Positions 50,077-60,639 of a stretch of 64,000 nucleotides of DNA are shown piece after piece. The stretch comes from Filosporella fistucella (Eukaryota > Ascomycota > Leotiomycetes > Helotiales), in assembly GCA_030077755.1 (NCBI GenBank), contig JAQJZZ010000004.1:1674001-1738000 (forward strand), in the 5' to 3' direction. The first letter of the stretch is position 1. Every line of letters begins with the position of its first letter. The notes beneath the pieces were generated by a model. The model saw nothing but the letters and a program-made list of their open reading frames with translations, was not told the DNA's origin and made no database searches. The translations under genes and the position numbers were made by a program.

Positions 50077-52434
50077 TCATGCCAACAACGCCTCAATGCC
50101 TTCATATGCTCTCTCGACACTCCTCTTCCCCAATCCTGGAACTGCAATTAATTGCTGCAATGTCCGGATCTCCCCTCCCTCATCATCATTTTGTAATTCC
50201 AAAAACTCTACTAGATCCCTAGCTTTCTTCGCTCCAACACCACTGAGGCCTTTGATCAAAGCGACGTCTCGAGAGTTCACGATGTCGAGGAGATGACGAG
50301 TTCGCGGAGTAGGTGCTTCATTATCGCCATCTGAGAAAATCTTAAGAGTCGATTTGGTAGCTGGTTTTGAACGAGATTTCTTCGCCTTTGACGTCTTGTA
50401 AGAGAAGGAATCGTCGTCTTCATAATCTGGTACAACGGCTGATCCATTAAACTCATCATCCGAATCTGCGTCTACCTTTGGCTTCCGTGACTTTTGCTGT
50501 TGTCTTGCGAGCTCATCGGCATTGTCAAAGGACCGTGGTGGTGAAGGAAGTTGAGCAATTGGGGCTATGGCTGGTCTTCGTCTCTCGACATCAACTGGCA
50601 ACGAGCCTCTTGCAGCTTCTTCTCTCTTTATCTGTATCTTCGCTCTCAGGTTCTCGATCTTGGTTTGCAGTTTTGGCTGAGTCGGAAAGTATGGCACGGC
50701 CAACTCGTACATCTTCAATGCACTCGAATCTTCTCCTCGTTCTTTATGTTGCTTTGCCATAAGCAAAAATCTCAATCCTTCGGCTCTGGCATCCTCAGCT
50801 TCACCACTCTCAATCTTCCTTTCCAAAGCCTCAAGTCGTTTCTGAACTGCTTCGCTAATCTCCATTGGTGCTTGAGCAGGTTGGTCCATCACTCGATTTG
50901 CCAATGCTTCCTGTACCTTTCTCTCAATTATCTCCTCAATCTTTGCAGAAGAGAGTTCCGCATTGGTTCTGACTCCAGTCAGATTTGGCCGTGCCATTTT
51001 TGTTGGACGGCCATTAATCCCAGAGTCTGATGGTCTCTTGTTCGTTGAGTTCGATCGTCGGACTGCTTGAGTTCCTGTGGCCTTTGCTTTATCCGAGTAA
51101 ACAGAAAATGATTTTGCTGGTTTGTCCCCCTTCTGAGTTGCCGCATTGACATGCGTATTATGAGCGTTTGCCAAAGGTCGTAATGGCTGTCTATTCATTG
51201 CAGTTCCAGCAAGTGGTGCAAGTTTTCTTGGTGGTTGTGTAAATACAACCTCATTTTCTATCTCTCGAACCTCAATTCTCTTTGCTCTAGAGCTGACATT
51301 AAGACTGGATAGAGTGTCCAAGTGGTAGGATCGTAATGGCGCTAAATTCAAAATCATGATCGTAATTCCATTATTCTGTCCAAGGCTCAAAATCCTCGTC
51401 TGCCTTCAGTTAGCACTCATTTAAATAGATCCAGTGACCGCCGCCTATACATACCATCTTGGATTCCCGGTAAGGTATTCTCTTGTCTCCACGTCCGATG
51501 GCATCAATACACGAGCTAAGTACAAACAAACTTTTGTTGATACTTGCTGATTCCACCAATCTTTCCTTATTGTTGTCGGTCCGTCTATTGTCTTCTGAAC
51601 CAGCCAGATCAATTGCTGAAGCCGTACTGATCAAAGTCTCATCTCCATTGATTTGTGTAACCTTGACCATAAGAATGGCATGGCTGCGACTACTTTGTGC
51701 ATTAAGCTTCGTTCCGGCTGTGCTTCGATTGTTGTTGGCCTCGATGTATAACCTCTCAAAATCCTTCAAATCATCACACGCTCTTTCAGAGAGCCCAACC
51801 ACAATTGTCTTTCCGTCCTTTTCTCGTAGTGGTAGGCCAGCCAGTGTTCGTTTCTCAGGGGCCTCAAATAAGTCGTATACTTTGTCGTTGTAGATTTCGT
51901 AGTAGGACATGGTTACTGAAACGGATGTTTCACCTCCAGAGTCTTTGGTGACCTTTCGGCCCCGTCGATAAATGCCACTCAGCAGTCTGGGAATGATTCC
52001 TCTTTCAGACAGCTTCAATCCTCCTCTCATTGTATGAGTTTTTCCAGTCCCAGTAACACCATATGCGAATACCATGACATCGAGGCCATTGAACAGTGAT
52101 TTCAAATGCGGCGAAACTATTCTGATCAGCAGACTCTCATCCAATTTGAATATTTATGTCCTACCTTCATTGGTAAACAATTCCTCCTGGGTTGTTTCCA
52201 TATCATAAACGCCATTGAACGTAAAGCTAAATTCTTCCGCCTCATTCTTTGGATTCGGTATCCTAACAACATTGTGTGGCTTCCCCTCTTGGCTACTTTC
52301 TGCGCGTACAATTGTGTCTTTATCGAGTTCTTTGTCGAGGAGAGGACGAATTCGTGCGACCACTTTAAGAATATGAGCAATTGGAATTTGGGTGGATAGG
52401 TTTCATTGGAGATATACTGACCTCGGACAGACAT
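50077..52434 (-). CDS. Kinesin-10 (KIF22/Kid-like) chromokinesin with C-terminal helix-hairpin-helix region
   Basis: Four exons: 52434-52422 (13 nt), 52362-52165, 52116-51455 and 51399-50077, giving 731 residues. The first intron uses an uncommon GTCAGT donor; it is chosen because the join gives MSVRVVARIRPLLDKELDKD, the standard kinesin beginning. Motor motifs: P-loop GVTGTGKT (90-97), switch I region NNRSTAGTKLNAQSSRSHAI, switch II DLAGSE, then SINKSLFVLSSCIDAIG and the rejoined YRESKMTRILSLGQNN. The tail is basic with a short coiled segment and ends in two helix-hairpin-helix-like motifs (IKGLSGVGAKKARDLVEFLE and LIAVPGLGKRSVERAYEGIE). This is the architecture of animal KIF22, which binds chromosome arms through its HhH and generates polar ejection force. 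The role in this fungus is inferred. Confidence 0.9.
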
Positions 52435-52998
52435 TATGGGCCAACGAATGAATTGATACAAGAAAAGACTGAGCAAAAGAAATCCGGGACTTTTGTACTT
52501 GACAGAGCACTTGCTGTCTGGTCAAAGTCTTTTTGGCGTGTCGTGTCGCAAAATGACGCCGATATGGTTGGTGATGGGGTCCACAACAACATTTAATTCG
52601 GCTTCTTGTTACTGGGGCAACGATAATGTCACGTGCACATATATCACCATGAACATTTTCAGGATTCGTGTGAGACAAAGTGACTTGATATGTGCATGCC
52701 TGGCGGTTGAAGGGTTTGAGATAGACTTTACTCCGTAAACCCCTCCATTGAAGAGCTATGCAGCTTTTGGGTGCCCCTTCACACGAGAACGATGAACAAG
52801 GCAGGAGCGGCACCAGCCTCCTACAAGTTCACCTATTCGCAGCCATCACCTCCCCTTCCTAGGTACCAAACTCAATGGCGAACGAATGATCTATTTATCG
52901 TTATCCTTTGGTATGTCTGCTTGAATTGTATATGCAATATGCTTCCAAATTTGGTATCTATACTCCCAAACGCCCAAACAATGCACCAGCCTTGGTCA
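52435..52998. promoter_or_regulatory. Kinesin promoter and 3' region of the MFS gene
   Basis: A 564-bp spacer; both flanking genes read on the minus strand, so it holds the 3' end of the transporter gene and the promoter of the kinesin gene. No supported open frame and no clear TATA element. Confidence 0.5.
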
Positions 52999-54542
52999 CT
53001 AAATCACTTTCATCTTCAACCCAACCTGTACATAACGCGCTGCAAAAAAACCAATTGTCCCAACCACCATAGTCAGTCCACAAAAGAGCTGTAGATAAGT
53101 GAAGCTTCCATCTTTCGCTCCGACCAACGCTCCTCCGATAGGGTTTCCAGTTAAGCCCCCGATGGCAACACATAGAAAGAAAGTTCCACTTCTCACTCCG
53201 ATTTCTCGAATAGGTGAGATCTGAGCAATGAGGGAAGGCCCCATAGATACAAAGGCACCTGAAGAGAAGCCGTATAGAACGCAGAATACTATGATTGGAG
53301 CATTTGCTTTTGATGGCAGCCAAAGAGCGAGAACAATGATGGACGAGAAGGCTGTGGTGATGATCATGGTATTAAATCTGCCAAACCTATCTGCGAAAAT
53401 TCCAGGCAGAATACGTCCGAAGATCCTTGAATGTGTCAGCAGACCCCTGTATCCACTATCAAAGCCAAACTTACGAAGCTGCATTCAGTATTGGAATCAA
53501 ATAAATGGACAGATTAGCTGACATGCCATGTGACAGAGCCCTGAGCCTGTCAGCAAAATCCGAACTGTCCAGCTCACAAAACCTACTGCAAGATGATGTA
53601 GTTGAATGGCAAGAAAGTCCCAAAGAAAAAGAAGAATGACGAAACACAAAGCAATGTGAATGCGGGCTCTGACAATGGCCGAACGAAATTCTTGATATCG
53701 AAAGGTTTTGGCTTCGGTGTTAGTCTTGACTTGACTGTCAAATTCGCAATAATGAGCATTCCTAAGATCATAAAGGCAACTGCTCTCATTGTCCATGGGA
53801 ACCCAAGCTTGGGTATTAATTTCTGAACCATAATTGGAAAGATTACCCCGCCCAAGGAGGATCCAGAAGCCATCACCCCGAAAGCTGTTGCACGATTCCT
53901 GAAGAACCATGTCCCGACTGAGCTCATGGCGGCATAGAAAACCGCACTTGCACCAAGAGCCGAAACAACTCCTTGAGCCAGAATGAACTGATAATACTGT
54001 GTCGAAAGAGAGGTCATCATAAGTCCAAAGACGTGGAGAAAAGATCCAACGAGCAACAAATATCGTGGGCCATAAGTATCGAAAGCGTAGCCGCAGAATG
54101 GGCCCCCAAAAAACATCATGAAGGTCTCCATACTTGGGATCCAAGATATCGTACTACTGGAGTATTGTTGTAACAGATTGCGCTCATAGTATTCCTGGAA
54201 AACTCCAATGCAATTGATCCAACCAAAACTGCAAAACAAGCAGAACCATCCTCCCAAGACCACCAAACAAGCTTCGAGTCCACCATCCGGAAAATCGGCT
54301 GGATTTACTCCGCCAGGTGTAGGTGCACTCTTTGGTATAGCTCCTGCCTTCTCTAAATCTGCCTCCGCTTCAACCTCTGGTTCTGGAAATATGTTTGCCT
54401 CCGTTGATTTGTTTTGGGATCCGAGTCGTTCGAGAGATGGACGTCCATTTTGACTGTTATCGTAAGGTGATTTCTCAATTGGATTTGGCATTTTCTCGTC
54501 GCCGCCTAGTGATGACCCTGAAGAAGGAGTATCCTTCGGCAT
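52999..54542 (-). CDS. Major facilitator transporter, monocarboxylate-transporter (MCT/MCH) type
   Basis: Three exons: 54542-53587, 53540-53475 and 53425-52999, giving 482 residues. The ATG at 54542 ([11 protein letters not shown]) is the first true start. A hydrophilic N-terminus of about 105 residues precedes the membrane domain, which opens with [20 protein letters not shown], the conserved MCT signature, then [19 protein letters not shown]. Further family motifs are [54 protein letters not shown] and, after the second splice, [20 protein letters not shown]. Twelve helices are expected. Fungal relatives include riboflavin (Mch5-like) and uncharacterised Mch carriers; the substrate cannot be told from the sequence. 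Confidence 0.9.
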
Positions 54543-55967
54543 TGAAAACAACCACCAGAAGGTCTATTTACAAACGATCTTGAGAAGAAAAAGCAATCAG
54601 TGTAATCGGGTCGAGACTTCCTTTATAGGTGGATCTTCTGTCCCAAGCAAGGGATGTGACAGGGTTTATAAAATGCTTGGTTTGATCGACCAGAGAACAT
54701 GGAAATGGAAAAAAGAATACGTTTGATCAAGCACTGGGAGGCCAAGCCTCATATAGCCAGGAACGAAACATGTTAGAGACAACATGACGATCAACTCGTG
54801 CTGTTATCGCTCTCCGCACCACCAACAATTAAAACCGAATGCCGAAATCGTTGGTGGCAGCCTCGCTGAAAAATGCAGGCGGTGGACGATGGTCAGCACT
54901 AGCGAGCGTCTTTCAGGGGGTTAGGCAGCCTATCAGTGTAACCGATATCTGGAAGCTCAAAACGGTGGCTGCCACGCGCAAATTTGAGACAAACGTTGGC
55001 TGTTCAGACGGATGGCGAAAATAGTTCAGGATATTTACATACGTGCCAGTGGTCAAGATTACCGATGAAGCTCCCTTGCAGCTTACTTGCATACAGACCT
55101 CACATAGATGAGTTTTGAAGCCAATGATGTTGAATGTTGGTTGGTTATATTCCTTATCCGTATTACATACCCCGCATAATTCTTCAAAATCTAGGGTGAG
55201 ATTCACTCACCAACGGCCCCATAGTCGTAATATGCGTATTGTAGCTCTAAGTAAAGCCATCCTCCATGATCAGCAAAAAAGACGTGTGATCATGACAGAT
55301 CACCGTTTGGCTAACCATGCAACTTTCTCATCCGTTTGCACTTCAAAATTTCAGAGTAATTACTGTTCAATGGTAGTGTCTCGGGACCGAAAATGCTTCG
55401 CGAACTCCGTATACGGAGTAAAGTATCTGCCACCAAGCGGTGAATGCAGCAACCATTTTCCTGTTTCATTTCTCTCAGATTATTATTGCCCTAGTTATCC
55501 AATTGTATCAAGCTCTTCTGCTGAACACAGGGGTACGGTGTCGAAGGTGCGAAAGGAGTTAACGATACACATTGCCAAGTCCGTGGACATAAGGGAGAGT
55601 TCCCTTGACGGACCCCAGGTACAGGCACTAGCCCTTTCAATATAAACTCGTATTGTCCAGAGGTATCTGAGAAGTGTTATATCAGAAGACTTGGTTTTTT
55701 CACTGCTTATGATTTACATCATGTATGGGTGTATAATTCTCCTTCATGTTTGTGATATTTAGGTCTCATCCATCCTGACCAGTATTGCACATATGCCTTT
55801 TTGAACTTATTTCATGTTCCTGTGTTATATCTCGTACAAAGAAAAGTGTCTCGCTGAACATGAATAAAGTGTTTAAGCTACGGTCTGCTAATCTGCTCGT
55901 CAGGAGAATAACCAATGAGTATTCTTGACTTCATTTCTTCTAAATTCTAGATACTTGTACATTTCTA
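54543..55967. other. Intergenic interval
   Basis: Contains the MFS promoter and otherwise no recognisable gene. A perfect 16-bp palindrome, ACTCCGTATACGGAGT, is at 55404-55419. A 176-codon plus-strand frame (55115-55645) has chance-like composition and no motif. Confidence 0.5.
54621..54627 (-). promoter_or_regulatory. Possible TATA box of the MFS gene
   Basis: On the minus strand TATAAAG lies about 80 nt before the start codon at 54542. A second candidate, the symmetrical TTTATAAA, lies about 40 bp further upstream. Function is inferred from position. Confidence 0.35.
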
Positions 55968-57341
55968 TCAGGTAGATTTTCCTGGAACTCCATTGGCTCG
56001 ACAATTGTCCACAATTCCAGAGTTAGTATCCCACTTGCCCTCGCTACTGTTACAGAAAGCCAGATTGAACAAACATTGGGCATCCTTCTTTAAAGGTAGG
56101 GCATTACCGAGAGGGTTTGCGAGTTGCGTCTTGCCATTGGCATCATAGCATGCCGTGGGAGCAACCAAAATATGCTCTTTAGTCATGCCACACTTGTCAA
56201 TCAAAGTTTTCGCAAAGTCATCCTGCGATTTCGCATTTCCCCCATCAACTTTCCGCATAAGATACCCAGCGTCTCTGCCATTACCTGGAACACAATTTCT
56301 CGATAGCTGATTGTCTTCGTTCATGCATCCATTGGGGAATCGCAATATGAACACGCCTTGGGCTTGGAGAACGAGTGAGATGGAGAATATTTGATAGAGT
56401 CCATGATCGCGCTTTGAAGGTCTGTTTGCGTAAAGTTCCGAGCGATGCCGAGGAATTGGCCGCCAGAAAGAATGCCGTTGATACCTGCTGGTCGTCGACT
56501 GTAGCATCAATCGTAGCTCTGAAGGATTTTGATACCGCGGCTTGGTAATCGGATAGGACCATTGCGAGAGACCCGGAGATGTCGCTCCATGCTAGGAAAC
56601 GGTCTGGCTCTTCGGTGATGGCCACTGTTTGCTGAGAAACCCGATTCCGCCTGCGACGGCCGACGCAGCTGTTGAGACAGCACCAGTGAAGGGGATCAAT
56701 CCGAGGGCAGTAGAGAGGACTGTGGTGAGAGTCTTAAGGGGCGTGATGTTGTCTTAGGGCTTCTTGTAAAGTTGGAGACGACACCAGGGAGTGTCAGGCT
56801 AGGGATGTTTGATGCAAAGGATATGGAGGTGTTGACGGAGTTCATGTAGCTGTTCCAGTTTTGGATGGCCACGAGCGTGTACCTTTGCTTTTGTCGGTGC
56901 AACAAAATGAAAGTAGGTGATCAATAGACTAACCAAGCTGGTAGGGTCACAGGTAAGCAGGGCTGGTCGGCATTGCAAAATTGGTCGAGGCCACTAGAAA
57001 CTAAAATCAAAGACTTGACACATGGTATCAAGCGAAGAGCGACCGTTCCAGAAGAAGTTTGGGGATCCAAAAGAGCGAGAGAGAGTGTGGATATTGTTCG
57101 TCTTTGCTTTTGTTACATTGGCAGCAGTCCACTATAAAGGGTTAACACTGGTCTGAAAGTACGCGAATAGACTAGGTATACACATCTTTGAGGAATGTGT
57201 CGATATCGAGAGACTTCCATGTATCCGCAGTAAGAAAATCAGTCTTGCAAGGGTCTGCTCCAGTGCCTGTACCCCGAGGAAAGGGACTGGCAGCAGAATA
57301 ACTAATCGTAGAGGCAGCGAAACGAATACACGGAACAACAT
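55968..57341 (-). pseudogene. Frameshifted remnant of a secreted cysteine-containing fungal protein gene
   Basis: Conserved-looking segments appear in order but in different frames. They are a signal-like start (MLFRVFVSLPL, 57341); GTGADPCKTDFLTADTWKSL (about 57270-57190); an FCNADQPCLPVTLPAW segment rejoined by an intron to YTLVAIQNWNSYMNSVNTSI; LTTVLSTALGLIPFTGAVST; GINGILSGGQFLGIARNFTQ; and an intact C-terminus (VFILRFPNGCMNEDNQ ... HILVAPTACYDANGKTQLAN ... CLFNLAFCNSSEGKWD ... NCRANGVPGKST). Introns explain only some switches; at least two single-base frame changes (near 56755 and 56370) and one after the signal peptide remain. The pattern recalls a fungal secreted family I know as DUF7872 (number from memory). 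Function is unknown. Assembly error is the alternative to a true pseudogene. Confidence 0.6.
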
Positions 57342-57379
57342 GTTTTTGGATAGAAATGTGATAAAATCCTTGCTTGAAG

Positions 57380-57793
57380 CTAAGTATACAAAAGAGAGTG
57401 AATGAGTGAAAGGATGTGGACAAGAATGTGGTACTCGGAAGGAGTGGTGATGTTCGGAGAAGCTGGTTGTTCAACATTGACGGTACTCAAGAGACTCTTA
57501 TAATACCTATTTCCCGTAGACCAACAGGCCCCAGTGGAGGCTAGACTTCTGCCCGAAACTCCGACATTCATGCCATCACAACATCGATTTGGCATTTGTA
57601 CCGTATGATCTTCCATCTTGATGGCAGAAGAAGGAGATATCGGCAAGCCGCTATCAAGCCTGTCGTGTTGAATAAGGTTCAACTCAGCCATCATCTTCAG
57701 ATAAAACATAGGATCTACAGCACCTCGATTCAGAGTCCGAGATGTCTCCTCGTGAAGTGCGAACTCTCTCTGGTGGGTCGCATAGTGTTTCAT
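57380..57793 (-). CDS. Possible small protein, unknown
   Basis: ATG frame of 137 codons (MKHYATHQREFALHEETSRT...) upstream of the decayed gene on the same strand. The composition is fairly balanced; it contains NRCCDGMNVGVSGRSLASTG and ends in a hydrophobic stretch (ILVHILSLIHSLLYT). No family recognised. It may belong to the 5' part of the decayed neighbour or be chance. Confidence 0.25.
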   Translation of the reverse strand: MKHYATHQREFALHEETSRTLNRGAVDPMFYLKMMAELNLIQHDRLDSGLPISPSSAIKMEDHTVQMPNRCCDGMNVGVSGRSLASTGACWSTGNRYYKSLLSTVNVEQPASPNITTPSEYHILVHILSLIHSLLYT

Positions 57794-58858
57794 CTCAAAA
57801 ACAAAACTTGGGACTTAAGTCCTCTTTATACGCAATTCTCGGACTGTCATATATTTTCATTGAACCTATCGCTGAATGATGTGTACCAACTTAATCCTTT
57901 CCAGATGCTGGTTGCTCAGTTGTGGCATTGGTTTGTACCAGGCAGGTGAGGTATCAAAAGGGGCAGGAAGAAGCTATGGGGAAACATCGAGTCGATATAT
58001 TTACTGCCAAGCTCTGACGAGCTAGGTCCGTTGAATTTTGAGGTCCGTAACTATTGACTTCGCAAGCCGATGTAAAGGTGCTCTAATCATAGCACCATGC
58101 TGACTGGAAACTTTAACCAGCAGGTCAACGAGAATCCCTAGAAGTTCCATGGCCCCTATATCACTTACATGTTAAGGAACAATGTCTGTACTATGATGAC
58201 TATATACCACCCTGACCGCATATCAAGAAATGCTTTCGCGTCTGATGGCATATAATCCTCACGGGAGACGCGTGAAAGATTTTATGGCAGATGCAATTGT
58301 CTTGTACGCAATAAAAGTTAGTTCAAAGTGATATAAGCTCAATGCTAGAGGGGTTATTAGGAGCCCTATTGTCTTTGATAGCTGCATCTCGTGGAATCAT
58401 CCACTTTCAATATTGATAATGTAACACCTCGCAGCTACCTAGGTAGCTATTGCTATTTATGCACCAGCATGGCTAGCTTAGCGGGAGTGATGAAGAGGCT
58501 GGGTGTGATTGGGTCTTGAAATCTCTGAAGTGGGACATGGCTATTGAATAACCCAAATTAAATTCTAATGATACTCAAAAAGAGATTCTAGATAGCACGT
58601 TTGGAATCTCTGGGAGGTTGGCGCGAAAATAAATCACTGGCGAGAGAGTATGATCATGTGAGAACTTAAAGTAACGCAGTTTCATTTCAAACTCAGCGCC
58701 CCCCGAATTAATCAAGGTACTTTTTCTAAGCAGAAACCATATTTCTGTCCTTTTCAGAGAGATGATCCCCTTGCAAACCCCAAACGCATGTGTAATCATG
58801 ACTGCCATCCCGAACATAATCAAGATGCAGTATCCCCACTTTGACTTCTGATCCCCAC
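57794..58858. other. Intergenic interval
   Basis: Holds the 3' region of the RNA ligase gene (-). A 16-bp perfect palindrome, AGCTACCTAGGTAGCT, is at 58433-58448. No supported gene. Confidence 0.5.
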
Positions 58859-60199
58859 CTAATAACCACGAATCTTCATTTGGAACCAGAGCTTTCCAAT
58901 CATTCCAATCTCCTTTTTGGTCAGCTCCCAATTGATACCCAGTTCCTTCATTACATCAGCTGTTTCCACAAGGATATCATTCTTTAGCCATGTCAGGTAT
59001 TCTCCAGTTACGCTTGTATCCATCTTTCGATCTTTTACTGCACACCATTCCTTGATCCATAACATGCCTTTGTCCAATCTATCAGGTAGTACCGTAGCCT
59101 TTGCAAACTCGATAGCTTTGGTCAAATCGTTTGGATCCGTTGAAGATGGCAACTTCTCGGTGGCGACCTCGCGGTGAAGTGGGCCTTTGGTTTTGACCCA
59201 AAACTTAGGATCAGCACCAAGCTCGCCGACGACTTTCCAGACAATGCCTTCACCAATACCAGAAATAGCCTTTCCATCTTTACCGAGAAAGGTTCGAGTG
59301 AAAGGACATTCCTTTTCGACTTCCAGCGTCAGTCTCGTCATCTCTTCTTCGGCTTTCTTCCAGTCATCAATCACCACATCAACCACTTGACAGCCGCCGC
59401 GAGAGATGTTGATGATATGAAGGTCGAGCTTTTGAATATCACCATATTCCTTATCAGATACCCATGTATTATTGATATTTGCAGAAATGATGACAAAGCC
59501 TTTGCCAGGAAGACTGTCAAGAGCGACACCTTTTTGAATACCTGGGCCAACCCACTCTCCAGCAATGATGACTGGGTATGTTTGATCGATGTCTACTCCA
59601 GGATTAAGCTCGCGATATCGTTGAACGAATTGATCTCGAAGATTCAATATGTCTCTTCCCAAAGAAAGGAGGGTTCCGGCGACATCAAAAATATCATTGT
59701 TGAGAGAGAGACTTGGTTGATTGCGAGATTGAAGCCTGATGGTATCATCAAATCCTACAACCAAGTCTGCGTGGATGCCGTGCAGCTTGACTGTTCCAAC
59801 GAGTTGAATGACGGGACTTGGCTTCTTCAGTAGAAATGGCTTGACCTCTCTGAATTTCGTTTTTGGGTCCAAACGACGGTGAACTGTATTGTAGCGGTTT
59901 ATGATCTTGCCAAGTCCAAGCTCAATTTTTGGGAAGAACGTGTCGATGGTAACGGACTTAGCTGCGGCTTGTGGAGATGATGCTGGAGATGTGGCCAGGG
60001 ACGTAGTTGGAGATGAGCTTGGAGTGGTTGTAAGAGCGGTCGTAGGAGAATTCGCGGAAGACGACGCTGGAGAAGCTGCTAGGGTGGCTGCTGGAGTCTG
60101 ACATTTTTGTTTGCGTGGTGTGGTAAACTTGCTTGATGTGGAAGGCTTCGCTGGTGAGACGTCTTTCGAGGCAGGTGCGGGCTTCCTCGACCTCCCCAT
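58859..60199 (-). CDS. Rnl2/DRB0094-type RNA ligase family protein
   Basis: Single exon, 446 residues, ATG at 60199. The first 85 residues are Ala/Ser/Thr/Pro rich (about 40-80) with Lys/Arg clusters before, possibly a targeting or disordered segment. The nucleotidyltransferase core shows motif I as GTVKLHGIHADLVV, with Lys138 the candidate AMP-accepting lysine; LQSRN (Arg159); IIAGEWVGPGIQKGVAL with Glu215; FVIISANI (motif III-like); EGIVWKVV (Glu317, Lys322; motif IV); and FWVKTKG (Lys336, Lys338; motif V). All core motifs look intact, so activity is expected: ATP-dependent sealing of RNA 3'-OH/5'-phosphate ends. This is not the fungal tRNA ligase Trl1, which has a different multidomain layout. 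Substrate and location are unknown. AT-rich decayed DNA lies just upstream. Confidence 0.85.
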   Translation of the reverse strand: MGRSRKPAPASKDVSPAKPSTSSKFTTPRKQKCQTPAATLAASPASSSANSPTTALTTTPSSSPTTSLATSPASSPQAAAKSVTIDTFFPKIELGLGKIINRYNTVHRRLDPKTKFREVKPFLLKKPSPVIQLVGTVKLHGIHADLVVGFDDTIRLQSRNQPSLSLNNDIFDVAGTLLSLGRDILNLRDQFVQRYRELNPGVDIDQTYPVIIAGEWVGPGIQKGVALDSLPGKGFVIISANINNTWVSDKEYGDIQKLDLHIINISRGGCQVVDVVIDDWKKAEEEMTRLTLEVEKECPFTRTFLGKDGKAISGIGEGIVWKVVGELGADPKFWVKTKGPLHREVATEKLPSSTDPNDLTKAIEFAKATVLPDRLDKGMLWIKEWCAVKDRKMDTSVTGEYLTWLKNDILVETADVMKELGINWELTKKEIGMIGKLWFQMKIRGY

Positions 60200-60377
60200 T
60201 TTCGAGTGCTTGTGGTAACGCGCTGGTGTTGATATGACTGCTAAGATGTAGATTTAAGGTGGGAGATGGATATTGTAAGAGTGGTGAAAGAGATTTGTGT
60301 GTGGTGGAGCTGTGGAAATTGTGTCGTCGGAGGTTGTTGAGTTGTAAAAGAATGGACGGTGAGGAGCAAAGCAGGAA

Positions 60378-60384
60378 ATTTATA
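60378..60384 (-). promoter_or_regulatory. Possible TATA box of the RNA ligase gene
   Basis: TATAAAT on the minus strand, 179 nt before the start codon at 60199. Confidence 0.3.
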
Positions 60385-60639
60385 GACGTGGCGGATGCAA
60401 TCCCATCGCGACTGTCTCGCGCCGTAGATTCACCTCCTATTGTGAACATGCTATTGTGCTTCCTTCTCAACTTTAGTTTCTACTTGGAAATATATGTTGA
60501 AGGTGAATTTGCATGGCAACCGAAATTTTGCCACCAAAATCCCATGAATTTTCCGACATGAATATGATGAATTAAGACAAAGTCACTGCTCGCCGCGCAT
60601 TCACTAAACCTCGATTTCTACGATCAGATACAAACTCGT

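Noticed and set aside
49910..50296. Plus-strand 128-codon frame antisense to the kinesin 3' end
   Set aside because: It overlaps the conserved helix-hairpin-helix coding sequence of the kinesin in the opposite strand.
55115..55645. A 176-codon plus-strand frame as a gene
   Set aside because: The composition is chance-like, it has no motif, and it contains the 16-bp palindrome, which suggests non-coding DNA.
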